Source of the DNA: Bradyrhizobium sp. CCGUVB1N3
Lineage (GTDB): Bacteria > Pseudomonadota > Alphaproteobacteria > Rhizobiales > Xanthobacteraceae
Direction of reading: 5' to 3'
DNA length: 64,000 bases
Assembly: GCF_024199925.1 (NCBI RefSeq)
Contig: NZ_JANADR010000001.1
Coordinates: 1,178,001 to 1,242,000 of the forward strand
Shown: positions 8,502 to 17,141 of the stretch, in pieces
How positions within the stretch are numbered: the first letter of the stretch is position 1
How the letters are laid out: every line of letters starts with the position of its first letter
Made by a program: the position numbers and the translations under genes
Notes under the pieces: model-generated
Told to the model about the DNA's origin: nothing
What the model saw: the letters and a program-made list of their open reading frames with translations, nothing else
The model's database searches: none

Positions 8502-8711
8502 GTGATCAAGATCATCGCCGTGCTCTGCAGTCTTTCTTCTCCAGTAAGTTGCCACGAGCAAACCGTCACCACTTCGGACTTCGCCGACGTCTCCATGCAG
8601 TCCTGTCTGATGGGCGCGCCGCAGCTCGCCGAGTGGATGAATCAGCATCCGACCGAACGCCTTGCGGTATGGCGCTGCGTGATCGGTCAAAAGGAGGGCA
8701 GGGGAGCTTAG
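8502..8711 (+). CDS. Small secreted Cys protein, paralog of 14802
   Basis: A 69-residue protein starting at GTG (an upstream TTG at 8478 would add 8 residues). The N-terminus IKIIAVLCSLSS looks like a short signal or lipoprotein-like segment, followed by CHEQTVTTSDF, QSCLMGAPQLAEW and WRCVIG. A second copy at 14802 aligns without gaps, which fixes the GTG start. Three of the four Cys lie in the mature part. Function unknown. Confidence 0.65.
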   Translation: MIKIIAVLCSLSSPVSCHEQTVTTSDFADVSMQSCLMGAPQLAEWMNQHPTERLAVWRCVIGQKEGRGA

Positions 8712-9083
8712 GGAAATGTCGGCCAGTTCGCCCACCAGAGCGCTTGCGGCGTCTATTTTGCGAGATCGCCGCTTTTCTTGCGGGTGCGATAGCCGCACAT
8801 TGACGCTCGTGCGCGACATGGAGGTCAGGCGCATATTCCGAGTTCGTTCTCGATAGTCGGAGTAGCCGATTTGTTGGAGCAGTCGGCTAAACCCTCATGC
8901 CTCACTAGGCCTTGAACCCAGGGAACTGCCGGGCGGACGGCTTGCCAGAGTCCGCTATGCCCCGATAGCGCCCACATCCTGCAGCACAGCCAAATGACGT
9001 GATGGGCCGGACGTTGCCAGGTCGGTCCCATCGATCTGCCATGAGCGCGTCGAACTTCGACTGAACGTGCAGGAGCTGGCGGC
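8712..9083. other. Gene-free stretch
   Basis: No convincing gene. A minus-strand frame (8905-9087) overlaps the hydrolase stop as ATGA, but it has unusual composition and no recognisable family. Confidence 0.4.
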
Positions 9084-9959
9084 TCATCGGAATGCAGCAC
9101 GAACCTCATCGATGGCCAGCTTTGGGTTCTGCAGGTGGAGAAAATGCCCCATGCCCGGAAGAAGGGTCAGCTCCGTGTGCACTCGTTCGGCGAACTCTAC
9201 TCCCATCTCCTTGTTGATGTAGAGATCTTTCTCACCCCAAATGACCTTCACGGGTGTCTTGAGCCGGGCCAGTTGCGATTCGAAGTGATCCTGGTCTCGC
9301 GTAAAGTGCGAGTAGTAGTGGGAGAACGCGTCTGCCGATGTGATCGCTCCCTGGGTCCATCCTCGGAACATGTCGTCCTTGAACTCACGCGCAACTTCAA
9401 AATGCACTTCCTCGGGCAAACCTCTCGTGAAGGTGTTCTGCAGGATCTCGTCGCGATTGCTGTTCAGGTTGGCGCGGACCTGATCCATCGCAGGTCCCTC
9501 CTTCAAGCTTTGCAGGCTCGTGTACATGAATTGGGGCCTGTTGAACGGGGCGAAATCGCCCACGATGATCGTCCTTGCTATATCGGGTCTTTCCACGGCC
9601 AGCAGGAGCGCCGGCAGCGCGCCGATATCGGTTGCGTAGATCGTCAGCTTCGATGTGTCGATCCCTGCTTTGCCGATGTATCGATCCAGAATTCGAGCGT
9701 AGCCTTTGGGCGCATAGGGAAACCTGTCGACCGTTGGCCTCGATGAGAGGCCATAACCCGGCCAGTCGAAAGCGTGGATCTCGTAGTCATCGGCCAGAGC
9801 CTTGGCGACGTCTTTCCAGGCGTACAGGGTCTCCGGAAACCCATGCAGGAAGAGAACGGTCCCCTTTGGGGTCGAATTGCGCAGAACCATGCGCCTGAGT
9901 GTGATATCTTCGTCGATCTTGAAGAAATCGATCGCGTCGTCGTTCACCGGCTGTGACAT
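9084..9959 (-). CDS. Alpha/beta hydrolase (haloalkane dehalogenase / epoxide hydrolase type)
   Basis: A 291-residue soluble hydrolase. The oxyanion-loop motif LFLHGFPET is at about 36-44. The nucleophile elbow ATDIGALPALL carries Asp rather than Ser, as in haloalkane dehalogenases and epoxide hydrolases. The acid region VIWGEKDLYI and the catalytic His in GMGHFLHLQNP are present. A cap domain lies at about 130-220. Substrate is not predictable. It stands alone on the minus strand beside a decayed epimerase fragment. Confidence 0.8.
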   Translation of the reverse strand: MSQPVNDDAIDFFKIDEDITLRRMVLRNSTPKGTVLFLHGFPETLYAWKDVAKALADDYEIHAFDWPGYGLSSRPTVDRFPYAPKGYARILDRYIGKAGIDTSKLTIYATDIGALPALLLAVERPDIARTIIVGDFAPFNRPQFMYTSLQSLKEGPAMDQVRANLNSNRDEILQNTFTRGLPEEVHFEVAREFKDDMFRGWTQGAITSADAFSHYYSHFTRDQDHFESQLARLKTPVKVIWGEKDLYINKEMGVEFAERVHTELTLLPGMGHFLHLQNPKLAIDEVRAAFR

Positions 9960-9993
9960 GATGTCTACCCTCTCGACGTCGTTACCGCCTGGC

Positions 9994-10200
9994 TCAAGAG
10001 CCGACGATCTTCAGCGCGTTGTCAACGCTCAGGCGCGGTTCCGGCGCATTGACCCACTGGGCGAGAGCCGGAAGCCACTCCGCAGCCGGCGGCCGCTCAT
10101 CGTCGACGCTATTGTAGACATCCGGCTAGCCAGTCATCGCGGCGACTGCGTCATCGACGTGAACGATTGCCATCATACAGTGGGACTGAACACCTAGCGC
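9994..10200 (-). pseudogene. Remnant of an NAD-dependent epimerase/dehydratase C-terminus
   Basis: In one minus-strand frame from about 10200 to the TGA at 9994, the translation has an AIVHVDDAVAAM segment, an internal TAG, then VYNSVDDERPPAAEWLPAL and a short C-terminal tail. This matches the conserved HVDDAA / YNVVDDEP.P..EWLPAL end of extended SDR epimerases. The Rossmann N-terminus is absent and the frame is broken, so this is a decayed fragment. Confidence 0.55.
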
Positions 10201-10235
10201 CCGCGCATGACGTCCAAGTAAGGCCCGTGCATATT

Positions 10236-10637
10236 TCAAGGTTTCGGCTGCATGCCCTGCAAAAAGCGAAGCGGGTTGAGCGGGCCAATGGGGATCAGTT
10301 CGAAGCTCATCATATGTGCTTTACCCAAAGGCAGCTTTTCGAGTATCTCGTGAGCGACGGCCGGATCGGCGACGTTGATGATGAATGCCACGCCCGGCCT
10401 TCCCTGTAGCGAGTACCACTGTTCGATCTTGCCATCGAGGTAGAGGTCGACAGTTTCCCGAACTTCCTCCGGGAGGACGGCAAACACCTGCGATTGTTCA
10501 AAACCAGGATTGATGGTCCCGATGGCGAGAATTTTGGTCGTCGGCGTCGTTTTCATAGCGGCTCCTTGTGCGTTTGCGGAACTGAAGCCGACAAGGCAGC
10601 CAATAAGTGCCAATGCCGCAGCAGAAACGAATTTCAT
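10236..10637 (-). CDS. Secreted muconolactone-isomerase-like (ferredoxin-fold) protein
   Basis: A 133-residue protein with a signal peptide (MKFVSAAALALIGCLVGFSS, cleavage after ANA). A single alpha+beta domain of the dimeric muconolactone isomerase / YciI sort follows (LPEEVRETVDLYLDGKIEQW, then FIINVADPAVAHEILEKLPL). ATG 10637 is preferred because it opens the signal peptide and has AGAAGGG upstream. The export signal suggests it is not a normal beta-ketoadipate pathway enzyme. Confidence 0.65.
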   Translation of the reverse strand: MKFVSAAALALIGCLVGFSSANAQGAAMKTTPTTKILAIGTINPGFEQSQVFAVLPEEVRETVDLYLDGKIEQWYSLQGRPGVAFIINVADPAVAHEILEKLPLGKAHMMSFELIPIGPLNPLRFLQGMQPKP

Positions 10638-10702
10638 GTCATTTCCCTTCTGTGTGTCGCTCAGGCGACCGGGTGATGGGCCAAAAACAGACAATCAGCT
10701 GA

Positions 10703-12007
10703 TCATGACAGCTGAGCAGGGATCGCAAACTGAAAGAGAGCCCCGTGTGGCTGGCACGCGCTGACCCACAGGCGTCCACCATGGGATTCGACGATTGAAC
10801 GACAGATTGTTAGTCCCATTCCCATGCCGTTGGGTTTTGTCGTGTAGAATGGTTCAAAGAGACGTGAGAGGGTCTCCGGGCTCAGCCCGGGGCCAGTATC
10901 TTGAACCCCAACGTACAGATCGTTCAATTCGATCTGACGGGTGGTTATTATCACCTGTCGCGCGCCCTCACTAACTGCGCTCATCGCTTGCAGGGCGTTG
11001 AGAATGAGGTTAAGGGCGACTTGCTGAAGTTGGACCCGATCACCGGCAATGATAGGCAGGCTCGCGAATTGGGTCTTCACTGAGACCCCGTTCTTCAGTG
11101 CTTCTCCTCGGGTGAGCTCAATCACTTCCTGCAGAGCCTCGTTCATATCTACCGGATCTGATCGGAGCGACGCCTTCTGCATGAGCGCGCGCATTCGACC
11201 GACGATGGCACCGACCCGGTCGGCGTCCTTGACGGCAGCGGCGAGCGCTTCTCTGACATCCTGCAAATCTGGAGGATTTCCATCCAGAAAATGCAGCGCC
11301 GCAATAATGTTGTTGCGCGCCGCCGCAATCGGCTGATTGACCTCATGTGTGATAGAGGCGCTGAGTTCCCCCATTGTTACGACGCGATTCGTGTGCGCTA
11401 GCTTTATCTGCAACTCGCGCAGCTCCCGCTCGCGGCGGGTGATCTCCAGGGCAATGGCGGCCTGCGCAGCGAAGTCCGTGACCAGCTCAATCTCGTTCTC
11501 CGTAAAGGGCTCTATGCGCAGCCGCGAAAGACTAAGTGTTCCAATCAGTTCGTCGTTTCTTAGCATCGGCACGATGAGGAGCGTCCCAACGCCACGCGAT
11601 ATGGCCTCGCGTTCAGCTTCTCCCAGAGAATTGCCTTCAAGATGCGTGATGAAGTCAGGGATGTGGACCGGCGATTTGCTTCCGAAAAGGCGACCTACAA
11701 AGCTGCCGTGTTCCAGAATTGGCCGCGGATGCATCTCTGACAATGCGGGGCTCAGTTTGGATGCAACGAGACGAAAGCCTATTTCCTCGGAAAGGCGGAA
11801 GGCGCCAAGCTCCGCTCGGCACAGATCTACTGCGCTGTCGATGATGGTGTCGAATATGGGCTGCAAGTCGTGGGGTGAACTGGCAATAGCGCGCAGCACT
11901 GCCGAGGTGGCCGCCCGTTGCCGAAGAACCTCGGCCAGCTCCTTTTGCTGCAAGTCTGAATTGCCGTGAGCAGCTGCGGGCGCTTTGCCGGTTTCGGGCT
12001 GGTTCAT
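10703..12007 (-). CDS. GAF-domain sensor histidine kinase (orphan)
   Basis: A 434-residue soluble kinase. A GAF domain lies at about 48-190 (LRAIASSPHDLQPIFDTI start; FTENEIELVTDFAAQAAIAL end), then a short coiled coil. The dimerisation/phosphoacceptor helix is GELSASITHEVNQPIAA with His at about 228. N box LNLILNALQAM, G1 DTGPGLSP, F box LFEPFYTTK and G2 GMGLTICRSIVE follow. No response regulator lies beside it. No membrane helix, so it senses an internal signal. Confidence 0.88.
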   Translation of the reverse strand: MNQPETGKAPAAAHGNSDLQQKELAEVLRQRAATSAVLRAIASSPHDLQPIFDTIIDSAVDLCRAELGAFRLSEEIGFRLVASKLSPALSEMHPRPILEHGSFVGRLFGSKSPVHIPDFITHLEGNSLGEAEREAISRGVGTLLIVPMLRNDELIGTLSLSRLRIEPFTENEIELVTDFAAQAAIALEITRRERELRELQIKLAHTNRVVTMGELSASITHEVNQPIAAARNNIIAALHFLDGNPPDLQDVREALAAAVKDADRVGAIVGRMRALMQKASLRSDPVDMNEALQEVIELTRGEALKNGVSVKTQFASLPIIAGDRVQLQQVALNLILNALQAMSAVSEGARQVIITTRQIELNDLYVGVQDTGPGLSPETLSRLFEPFYTTKPNGMGMGLTICRSIVESHGGRLWVSACQPHGALFQFAIPAQLS

Positions 12008-12183
12008 CGCCGCTACATCCCGATCTACGTTGCGGCCAGAGATGGTATCGCTCCAGGCTCCACTCGGATAGCTCCCGTGGGGGATCCAAGTCCGAAAAAA
12101 TGCGTCGGAGGTCTACTCTCGGTCATTCGCAACTGAGGCGAGCCAGCATCGCCGCATTTGGTTGCGCGCTGATGAGTCCGCGC

Positions 12184-13095
12184 CTAGAGGGGCGGCTGGA
12201 GCTCCGCGAAGATTTTCTTCAGCCGCGGCGCCGCAAAGTCGATGAAAGCACGCACCTTGATCGGCAGAAACCGGTTGGCCGTGTACACGAGATTGACCGG
12301 CAGCGGTGCCGGCTGGAATTCGTCGAGCAGGGTCGTGAGGGCTCCGCGCTCGAGCGCTGTCTGGAAGTGATAGGCGAAAGCGGAGGTAATTCCGACGCCG
12401 GCGCATGCAGCGTCGCAGGCGGCCTCGGCGCTGCCGACCACCAGCCGCGCGCGCACGGGCACCGCGACCGCCGCTTCGTCTTTGAAGAATGTCCAGACAT
12501 CGGGGGACATAAAGCCTGCATAGGTGATGCAGTCATGCCCGGCGAGATCGTCCGGCGTGCGCGGCGTTCCGTGCGCTGCTAGATAGGCGGGACTGGCGCA
12601 AACCATGCGACGCATCGTACCGAGGCGTACCGCCATCAGGCTGCTGTCGGGAAGCGCGCCGATGCGCAGCCCGAGGTCGATCTGCTCTTGAAACAGGCTC
12701 TGCACGCGATCGGCGAGGAGCAAACTGGCGTTGATATCCGGGTAGGCCTTCAGGAAATCCGCCAGGATCGGAATGAGGTAAGCGCGGCCAAGGCCGACCG
12801 GAGCAGTCAAGATCAGCTCTCCGGTTGGAGCAGAATATTCGCCGGAGGCGGCGCGCTCGGCCTCGGTTACATCAGCCAGAATCCGCTTGCACGCGGCAAA
12901 ATAAGAGCTGCCGGCATCGGTCAGCACCAGCTTGCGGCTCGATCGGTTGAACAGCTTCGTCCGCAGGTGGGACTCGAGCTCGGAGACCTTGCGGCTGACC
13001 GTTGCCAATGGCGTTTTCAATTGCCGCGCCGCAGCCGACAGGCTGCCGGTTTCGACCACGGCCAGGAAGGTCGACATCGCGTCCAGGCGATCCAT
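12184..13095 (-). CDS. LysR-family transcriptional regulator
   Basis: A 303-residue LysR protein. The N-terminal winged helix (residues 1-60) has the AVVETGSLSAAARQL helix-turn-helix and LFNRSSRKLVLTDAG wing. A substrate-binding domain of periplasmic-binding fold spans about 90-295. It is divergent from the SDR gene at 13195 with a 99-bp gap holding a TTCCA-N5-TGGAA dyad, the usual LysR arrangement, so it probably controls that gene. Confidence 0.88.
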   Translation of the reverse strand: MDRLDAMSTFLAVVETGSLSAAARQLKTPLATVSRKVSELESHLRTKLFNRSSRKLVLTDAGSSYFAACKRILADVTEAERAASGEYSAPTGELILTAPVGLGRAYLIPILADFLKAYPDINASLLLADRVQSLFQEQIDLGLRIGALPDSSLMAVRLGTMRRMVCASPAYLAAHGTPRTPDDLAGHDCITYAGFMSPDVWTFFKDEAAVAVPVRARLVVGSAEAACDAACAGVGITSAFAYHFQTALERGALTTLLDEFQPAPLPVNLVYTANRFLPIKVRAFIDFAAPRLKKIFAELQPPL

Positions 13096-13102
13096 CGCTC
13101 CT

Positions 13103-13119
13103 CTTCCATATTTTGGAAG
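13103..13119. promoter_or_regulatory. Candidate LysR operator
   Basis: Perfect 6-bp inverted repeat CTTCCA-TATTT-TGGAAG, immediately upstream of the LysR start and inside the divergent gap. A related half-site (TTTCGGAAGG) lies at about 13152-13161. Confidence 0.5.
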
Positions 13120-13194
13120 GATAGCTCTCGACTTTGCCAGATAGCGCCAAATTTCGGAAGGCCTTAGGTCTGGACGGCATAACGGAGAACGTCC

Positions 13195-14034
13195 ATGAGC
13201 ACCACCAACAAAGGCACCGCCCTTATCACCGGCGCATCGGCAGGCATCGGCGCCATCTACGCCGACCGTCTGGCCAAACGTGGCTACGACCTAATTCTGG
13301 TCGCCCGCGACAAGACCCGTCTCGCCGGCCTCGCGCAGCGCTTGAGAAGCTCGACGGGCCGCTCCGTCGACACCGTCGCAGCCGACCTCAACGACAAGAC
13401 GGATCTCGCCGAGGTCGAGGCGATCCTGCGCGCGAATGCGGACATAACGCTGCTGGTCAACAATGCTGGCGTTGGGGCCACGGCGCCGCTGCTTAGCGCC
13501 GATATTGAGAAGATGGACGACATGATCCGCCTCAATGTCGGCGCGCTCACCCGGCTGACCTATGCGGCGGCCCCGGGCTTCGTCGCGCGCGGCAAGGGGA
13601 CGATCATCAACATCTCGTCCATCGTGGCGATCTCGCCTGAAACGCTCAATGGCGTTTATGGTGGAAGCAAAGCGTTCGTGCTGGCTTTTTCTCTCTCGCT
13701 GCACCACGAGCTTGCCGACAAGGGCGTGCGTGTCCAGGCCGTGCTGCCCGGCGCGACCGCGACAGACTTCTGGGACATCGCCGGCGTGCCGGTCCACAAG
13801 CTGCCGGCCGCGATCGTGATGTCTGCCGATGACATGGTCGACGCCGCACTGTCCGGTCTCGACCAGGGCGAGGTCGTCACCATTCCGTCTCTCGCCGACA
13901 AGGCCGACTGGGACAAATACGACGCCGCGCGCCGCGCGATGTCCGGCAAGATCTCAAGCGCCGTCCCGGCTGCCCGATACAAGGTCAGCGCGAACACCTC
14001 CGCGTCGAAGGCTACCGTCACGTCGGCGCAGTGA
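13195..14034 (+). CDS. Short-chain dehydrogenase/reductase
   Basis: A 279-residue classical SDR. NADP-binding motif TGASAGIG (residues 12-19), basic ARDKTRL after beta-2, NNAG motif (VNNAGVG), catalytic Ser in NISSIV and YGGSK as YxxxK (Tyr about 157, Lys about 161). The C-terminal tail is longer than usual and Ala/Ser-rich. ATG has AACGGAGAACGTCC upstream. Divergent from the LysR gene. Substrate unknown. Confidence 0.85.
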   Translation: MSTTNKGTALITGASAGIGAIYADRLAKRGYDLILVARDKTRLAGLAQRLRSSTGRSVDTVAADLNDKTDLAEVEAILRANADITLLVNNAGVGATAPLLSADIEKMDDMIRLNVGALTRLTYAAAPGFVARGKGTIINISSIVAISPETLNGVYGGSKAFVLAFSLSLHHELADKGVRVQAVLPGATATDFWDIAGVPVHKLPAAIVMSADDMVDAALSGLDQGEVVTIPSLADKADWDKYDAARRAMSGKISSAVPAARYKVSANTSASKATVTSAQ

Positions 14035-14075
14035 CCACCGTAACCAACGCAAGTAGAATCAAAGGAGATGCACCC

Positions 14076-14363
14076 ATGAAACGTCTAGTGTTGTTTGCCG
14101 CCCTTGCGACCGTCATTGCGAACGGAATCGATGTTGCAGCTGCTGCCGAGCTTCCGACTTATGAATCGGCTGGCTTTCCGACCACCCGGCTCCAAGTTTC
14201 CGTTATCGGCTCGGCTAACGTTCAAGAGGCCGCTTCTGTCCCCACGCTGACGCTGGGTGGCATGCCCGCGTCTCCCCATCAGATCGAGGTCTTGACGCCG
14301 CGCAAGAAAATCCTCGCGAGCAAGCCACAAAGTGCGCAACAGCGGGCCGAAGCGGCACACTAG
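14076..14363 (+). CDS. Small secreted protein
   Basis: A 95-residue protein with a signal peptide (MKRLVLFAALATVIANGIDV, cleavage near AAAAE) and a hydrophilic mature region ending in a Gln/Ala-rich tail. ATG 14076 has AAAGGAG 7 bases upstream. It follows the SDR gene by 41 bp and may be co-transcribed. Family not recognised. Confidence 0.6.
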   Translation: MKRLVLFAALATVIANGIDVAAAAELPTYESAGFPTTRLQVSVIGSANVQEAASVPTLTLGGMPASPHQIEVLTPRKKILASKPQSAQQRAEAAH

Positions 14364-14634
14364 AGCTGGGCGGGTTCGTCCTGAACACGAGCTACTGATA
14401 GACGTTCTCGATGCACGGCAGCCTGGAACGCAGGCGTAGCTCCAACAAGGTCGCGGCCACGAGGTTGCCTTCTTAGGCAATCTCGGCCGACCTAGACGAA
14501 GGCCTGTTCTTCAACGTTCGGACTTCGTCACGCGCTTTTTACCTCTTTGTTACCGCCTGCGGGACTTCAACGCCGGAGCCAAGGACCCCAAGTTACGACA
14601 ATGAATGATGAGCATAATTCAATCGGAGCTTACT

Positions 14635-14805
14635 ATGGGTGAGGTCGTTCGATTTGTTTCAAAATCCGAGCGCGAGCGTATCCGTCTGATTCGAGAAGCG
14701 CGCGCGATATATGACAGCGTCTTCCCGCCGGGTGTTTCCGTCGACGAGCAGGGCGACAAGGCGCCGGCGGTTCATGCGATCAGTGGCGGAGATCTGCCAT
14801 CGTGA
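14635..14805 (+). CDS. Small charged hypothetical protein
   Basis: A 56-residue protein with an Arg/Glu-rich helix (SKSERERIRLIREARAIYDSVF), resembling small soluble proteins common in this genus. ATG 14635 has CGGAG 7 bases upstream; the in-frame ATG at 14605 lacks one. Its stop overlaps the start region of the next small gene, suggesting coupling. Confidence 0.55.
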   Translation: MGEVVRFVSKSERERIRLIREARAIYDSVFPPGVSVDEQGDKAPAVHAISGGDLPS

Positions 14806-15011
14806 TCAAGATCATTGCCGTGCTCTGCAGTCTGTCCTCTCCGGCAAATTGCCACGAGCAGACCGTCACCACTTCGGATTTCTCTGACGTCTCGGTGCAG
14901 TCCTGCCTGATGGGCGCGCCGCAGCTTGCCGAATGGATGAAGCAGCATCCAGCCGAGCGCCTCGCGGCATGGCGCTGCGTGATCGGCAAACAGGCCGGCA
15001 GGGGAGCTTAG
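14802..15011 (+). CDS. Small secreted Cys protein, paralog of 8502
   Basis: A 69-residue protein starting at GTG, which overlaps the previous stop (GTGA). Same plan as the gene at 8502: IKIIAVLCSLSS, CHEQTVTTSDF, SCLMGAPQLAEW, WRCVIG, and a GRGA end. Only about nine residues differ. The DNA similarity covers the whole gene and stops at both ends, indicating gene duplication with conserved protein. Function unknown. Confidence 0.65.
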   Translation: MIKIIAVLCSLSSPANCHEQTVTTSDFSDVSVQSCLMGAPQLAEWMKQHPAERLAAWRCVIGKQAGRGA

Positions 15012-15040
15012 GGTGACAAGCGGATCACTTCTCCTGGCGA

Positions 15041-15160
15041 ATGTGGTCGATGCGCCGGCGTACGCATTCGCCGCGATTTGCCGAGATTTGGACGGCTTTA
15101 CTCGCACTGACGTTCCTTGTCGGATACCAATTTGCCTCGCGGAGACAGACAGCTTCGTAA
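15041..15160 (+). CDS. Possible single-helix membrane micro-protein
   Basis: A 39-residue frame with a basic N-terminus (MRRRTHSPRF) and one membrane helix (IWTALLALTFLVGYQFA). It lies 29 bp after the Cys-protein gene. No strong ribosome-binding site is seen. A related hydrophobic stretch without a clear start follows the paralog at 8711. Confidence 0.35.
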   Translation: MWSMRRRTHSPRFAEIWTALLALTFLVGYQFASRRQTAS

Positions 15161-15201
15161 GTGTTTGGCCTCGGCGCCCTGTCCCTTCGCCGTGGCTCCT
15201 C

Positions 15202-15235
15202 GCGGCCGGTCCTTTCCCTCCCGAGGACCGGCCGC
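15202..15235. terminator. Strong 12-bp stem-loop upstream of hemA
   Basis: GCGGCCGGTCCT (15202-15213) pairs perfectly with 15224-15235 over a 10-nt loop. There is no U tail, so it may be a transcript end or a leader structure for hemA, whose start is about 100 bp downstream. Confidence 0.45.
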
Positions 15236-15338
15236 CCCTTCGCCTAATCGGCGACCGCGCTGGATCGGATGGGCATGGCTGCTCTAAGGGTCGAGGAAGT
15301 CCCAATCGTTGAGCACAAAGACGACGAAGGTTTGCTCT

Positions 15339-16568
15339 ATGATCTATGATCATTTCTTTTCCGCCGCGCTTGCTCGCCTGCACGAGGAACGGCGCTACCG
15401 CGTGTTTGCCGATCTCGAGCGCATCGCCGGGCGTTTCCCGCATGCGATATGGCATTCCCCGGACGGACCGCGCCCGGTCGTGATCTGGTGCTCGAACGAC
15501 TACCTCGGCATGGGCCAGCACCCGAAGGTGATCGGCGCCATGGTGGAAACAGCTACCCGCATGGGTGCTGGCGCGGGCGGCACCCGCAACATTTCCGGCA
15601 CCAACCATCCGCTGGTCGAATTGGAGCGCGAGCTCGCCGACCTGCACGGTAAGCAGGCGGCACTGGTCTTCACCTCGGGCTACGTCTCCAACGAGACCGG
15701 CATCGCGACCATCGCCAAGCTGCTGCCGAACTGCGTGATCCTGTCGGACGCCTGGAATCACAATTCGATGATCGAGGGCGTGCGACGCGCCGGCGTGGAA
15801 AAGAAGATCTGGCGCCACAATGACGTCGACCACCTCAACGAATTGCTGGCGGCCGAGGCTCCGCAGCGACCGAAGCTGATCGTATTCGAGGCGCTCTACT
15901 CGATGGACGGCGCCGTCGCGCCGGTGAGCCGCATCTGCGATCTCGCGGAGCGTTACGGCGCCATGACCTATATCGACGAGGTCCATTCGGCCGGCATGTA
16001 CGGTCCGGCCGGCGCTGGCATCGCGGCGCGTGAAGGCGTCTTGCACCGCATCGACGTGGTCGAGGGCACCCTGGCAAAAGCCTTTGGCGGCCTCGGGGGC
16101 TATATCGCGGCGAACACCGATATCATCGATGCGGTGCGCTCTTACGCGCCGGGATTCATTTTCACCACCGCGCTGCCGCCGGCGGTCTGCGCCGCCGCTA
16201 CCGCGGCTATCCGGCACCTCAGAACTTCGCAATGGGAGCGCAACCGCCATCAGGACCGCGCTGCGCGGGTCAAGGCCGTGCTCAACGCAGCAGGCTTGCC
16301 GGTGATGTCGACCGACACGCACATTGTGCCGCTGATGGTGGGTGATCCAGAGAGGTGCAAGGAAGCGAGCGATCTCCTGCTCGCCGAGCACGGCATCTAT
16401 GTCCAGCCGATCAATTATCCGACTGTCCCGCGCGGCACTGAGCGGCTGCGTATCACGCCAACGCCCTATCACGATGACGCACTGATCGACGCGCTCGCTG
16501 AAGCGCTGGTCGATGTGTGGGGGCGTCTTGGATTGCCACTGCGACATCGCGTTCTCGCGGCGGAGTGA
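15339..16568 (+). CDS. hemA: 5-aminolevulinate synthase (C4 pathway)
   Basis: A 409-residue PLP enzyme that condenses glycine and succinyl-CoA to 5-aminolevulinate, the first haem-synthesis step in alphaproteobacteria. Visible are [13 protein letters not shown], the glycine-rich [14 protein letters not shown], the PLP-contact [13 protein letters not shown] and the Schiff-base lysine in [13 protein letters not shown] 15339 has GAAGG 8 bases upstream and gives the family's usual length; TTG 15309 would add 10 residues. No haem genes adjoin, and no FixK-type box is seen just upstream. Confidence 0.93.
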   Translation: MIYDHFFSAALARLHEERRYRVFADLERIAGRFPHAIWHSPDGPRPVVIWCSNDYLGMGQHPKVIGAMVETATRMGAGAGGTRNISGTNHPLVELERELADLHGKQAALVFTSGYVSNETGIATIAKLLPNCVILSDAWNHNSMIEGVRRAGVEKKIWRHNDVDHLNELLAAEAPQRPKLIVFEALYSMDGAVAPVSRICDLAERYGAMTYIDEVHSAGMYGPAGAGIAAREGVLHRIDVVEGTLAKAFGGLGGYIAANTDIIDAVRSYAPGFIFTTALPPAVCAAATAAIRHLRTSQWERNRHQDRAARVKAVLNAAGLPVMSTDTHIVPLMVGDPERCKEASDLLLAEHGIYVQPINYPTVPRGTERLRITPTPYHDDALIDALAEALVDVWGRLGLPLRHRVLAAE

Positions 16569-16781
16569 CTTCGGGAAAACTCGCTTGAAATGTCAATGCG
16601 AAGCGCGTCTCTGGTCGGCCGCTCGGGACGGAATCTCCTCACGCAACAAGCTTCGGCATTTACCATTCGCTGAATCGCAAGCCCCGGTGTTGCGAATCCC
16701 CAACCGCCGATCCTGCGATATCGGCGCAGGCGACCGCGCGATCGTCTTTTTTTGCGTTTTGGAAGCCCTGGGCTCAGCGCC

Positions 16782-17141
16782 TCAATTTCGCTGCGCGGTC
16801 CAGTAGCCTGAACAACGCGCGTTTCCTGAATAGCCACTCCACGTGCCGCGGCCAGAGCTGCTCGAGAGTTTGCCTGAGCCGGAGGCGAATTTGTCCTGAA
16901 CTGTCACCGACGCCCGAACTGCGCCGGAACGCGCCACGTAGCCTCTGAGCCTGACTAAATTCGGATGTGTCACTATTCCGTCGGTGATGTTGACGGTGAA
17001 ATTATAGGTCGCATCACAAGCGCCTCTTTGCGTCACAAAAATGAGGTCCCAGGAACCGTCGTATGCAGAGCGAGCTTCCGCGACAGAGACGAAAGCGACA
17101 AAGCAGCCCACGGCCGCCACACAGGTGAGGAGCTTTTTCAT
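16782..17141 (-). CDS. Small secreted protein, unknown
   Basis: A 119-residue protein with a signal peptide (MKKLLTCVAAVGCFVAFVSV, cleavage after AEA). The mature domain has YDGSWDLIFVTQRGACDATYNF at its start and a Ser/Gly-rich SGSGKLSSSSGRGTWSG end with ARCSGYW. The two mature Cys may form a disulfide. The pattern is that of exported beta-rich proteins found in many copies in this genus. No known activity. Confidence 0.7.
   Translation of the reverse strand: MKKLLTCVAAVGCFVAFVSVAEARSAYDGSWDLIFVTQRGACDATYNFTVNITDGIVTHPNLVRLRGYVARSGAVRASVTVQDKFASGSGKLSSSSGRGTWSGYSGNARCSGYWTAQRN

Noticed and set aside
8905..9087. 60-residue minus frame coupled to the hydrolase stop
   Set aside because: The ATGA overlap is suggestive, but composition is odd and no family is recognised; not supported enough to list as a gene.
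14772..16547. 591-residue minus-strand frame opposite hemA
   Set aside because: Antisense shadow of hemA with no recognisable domain.
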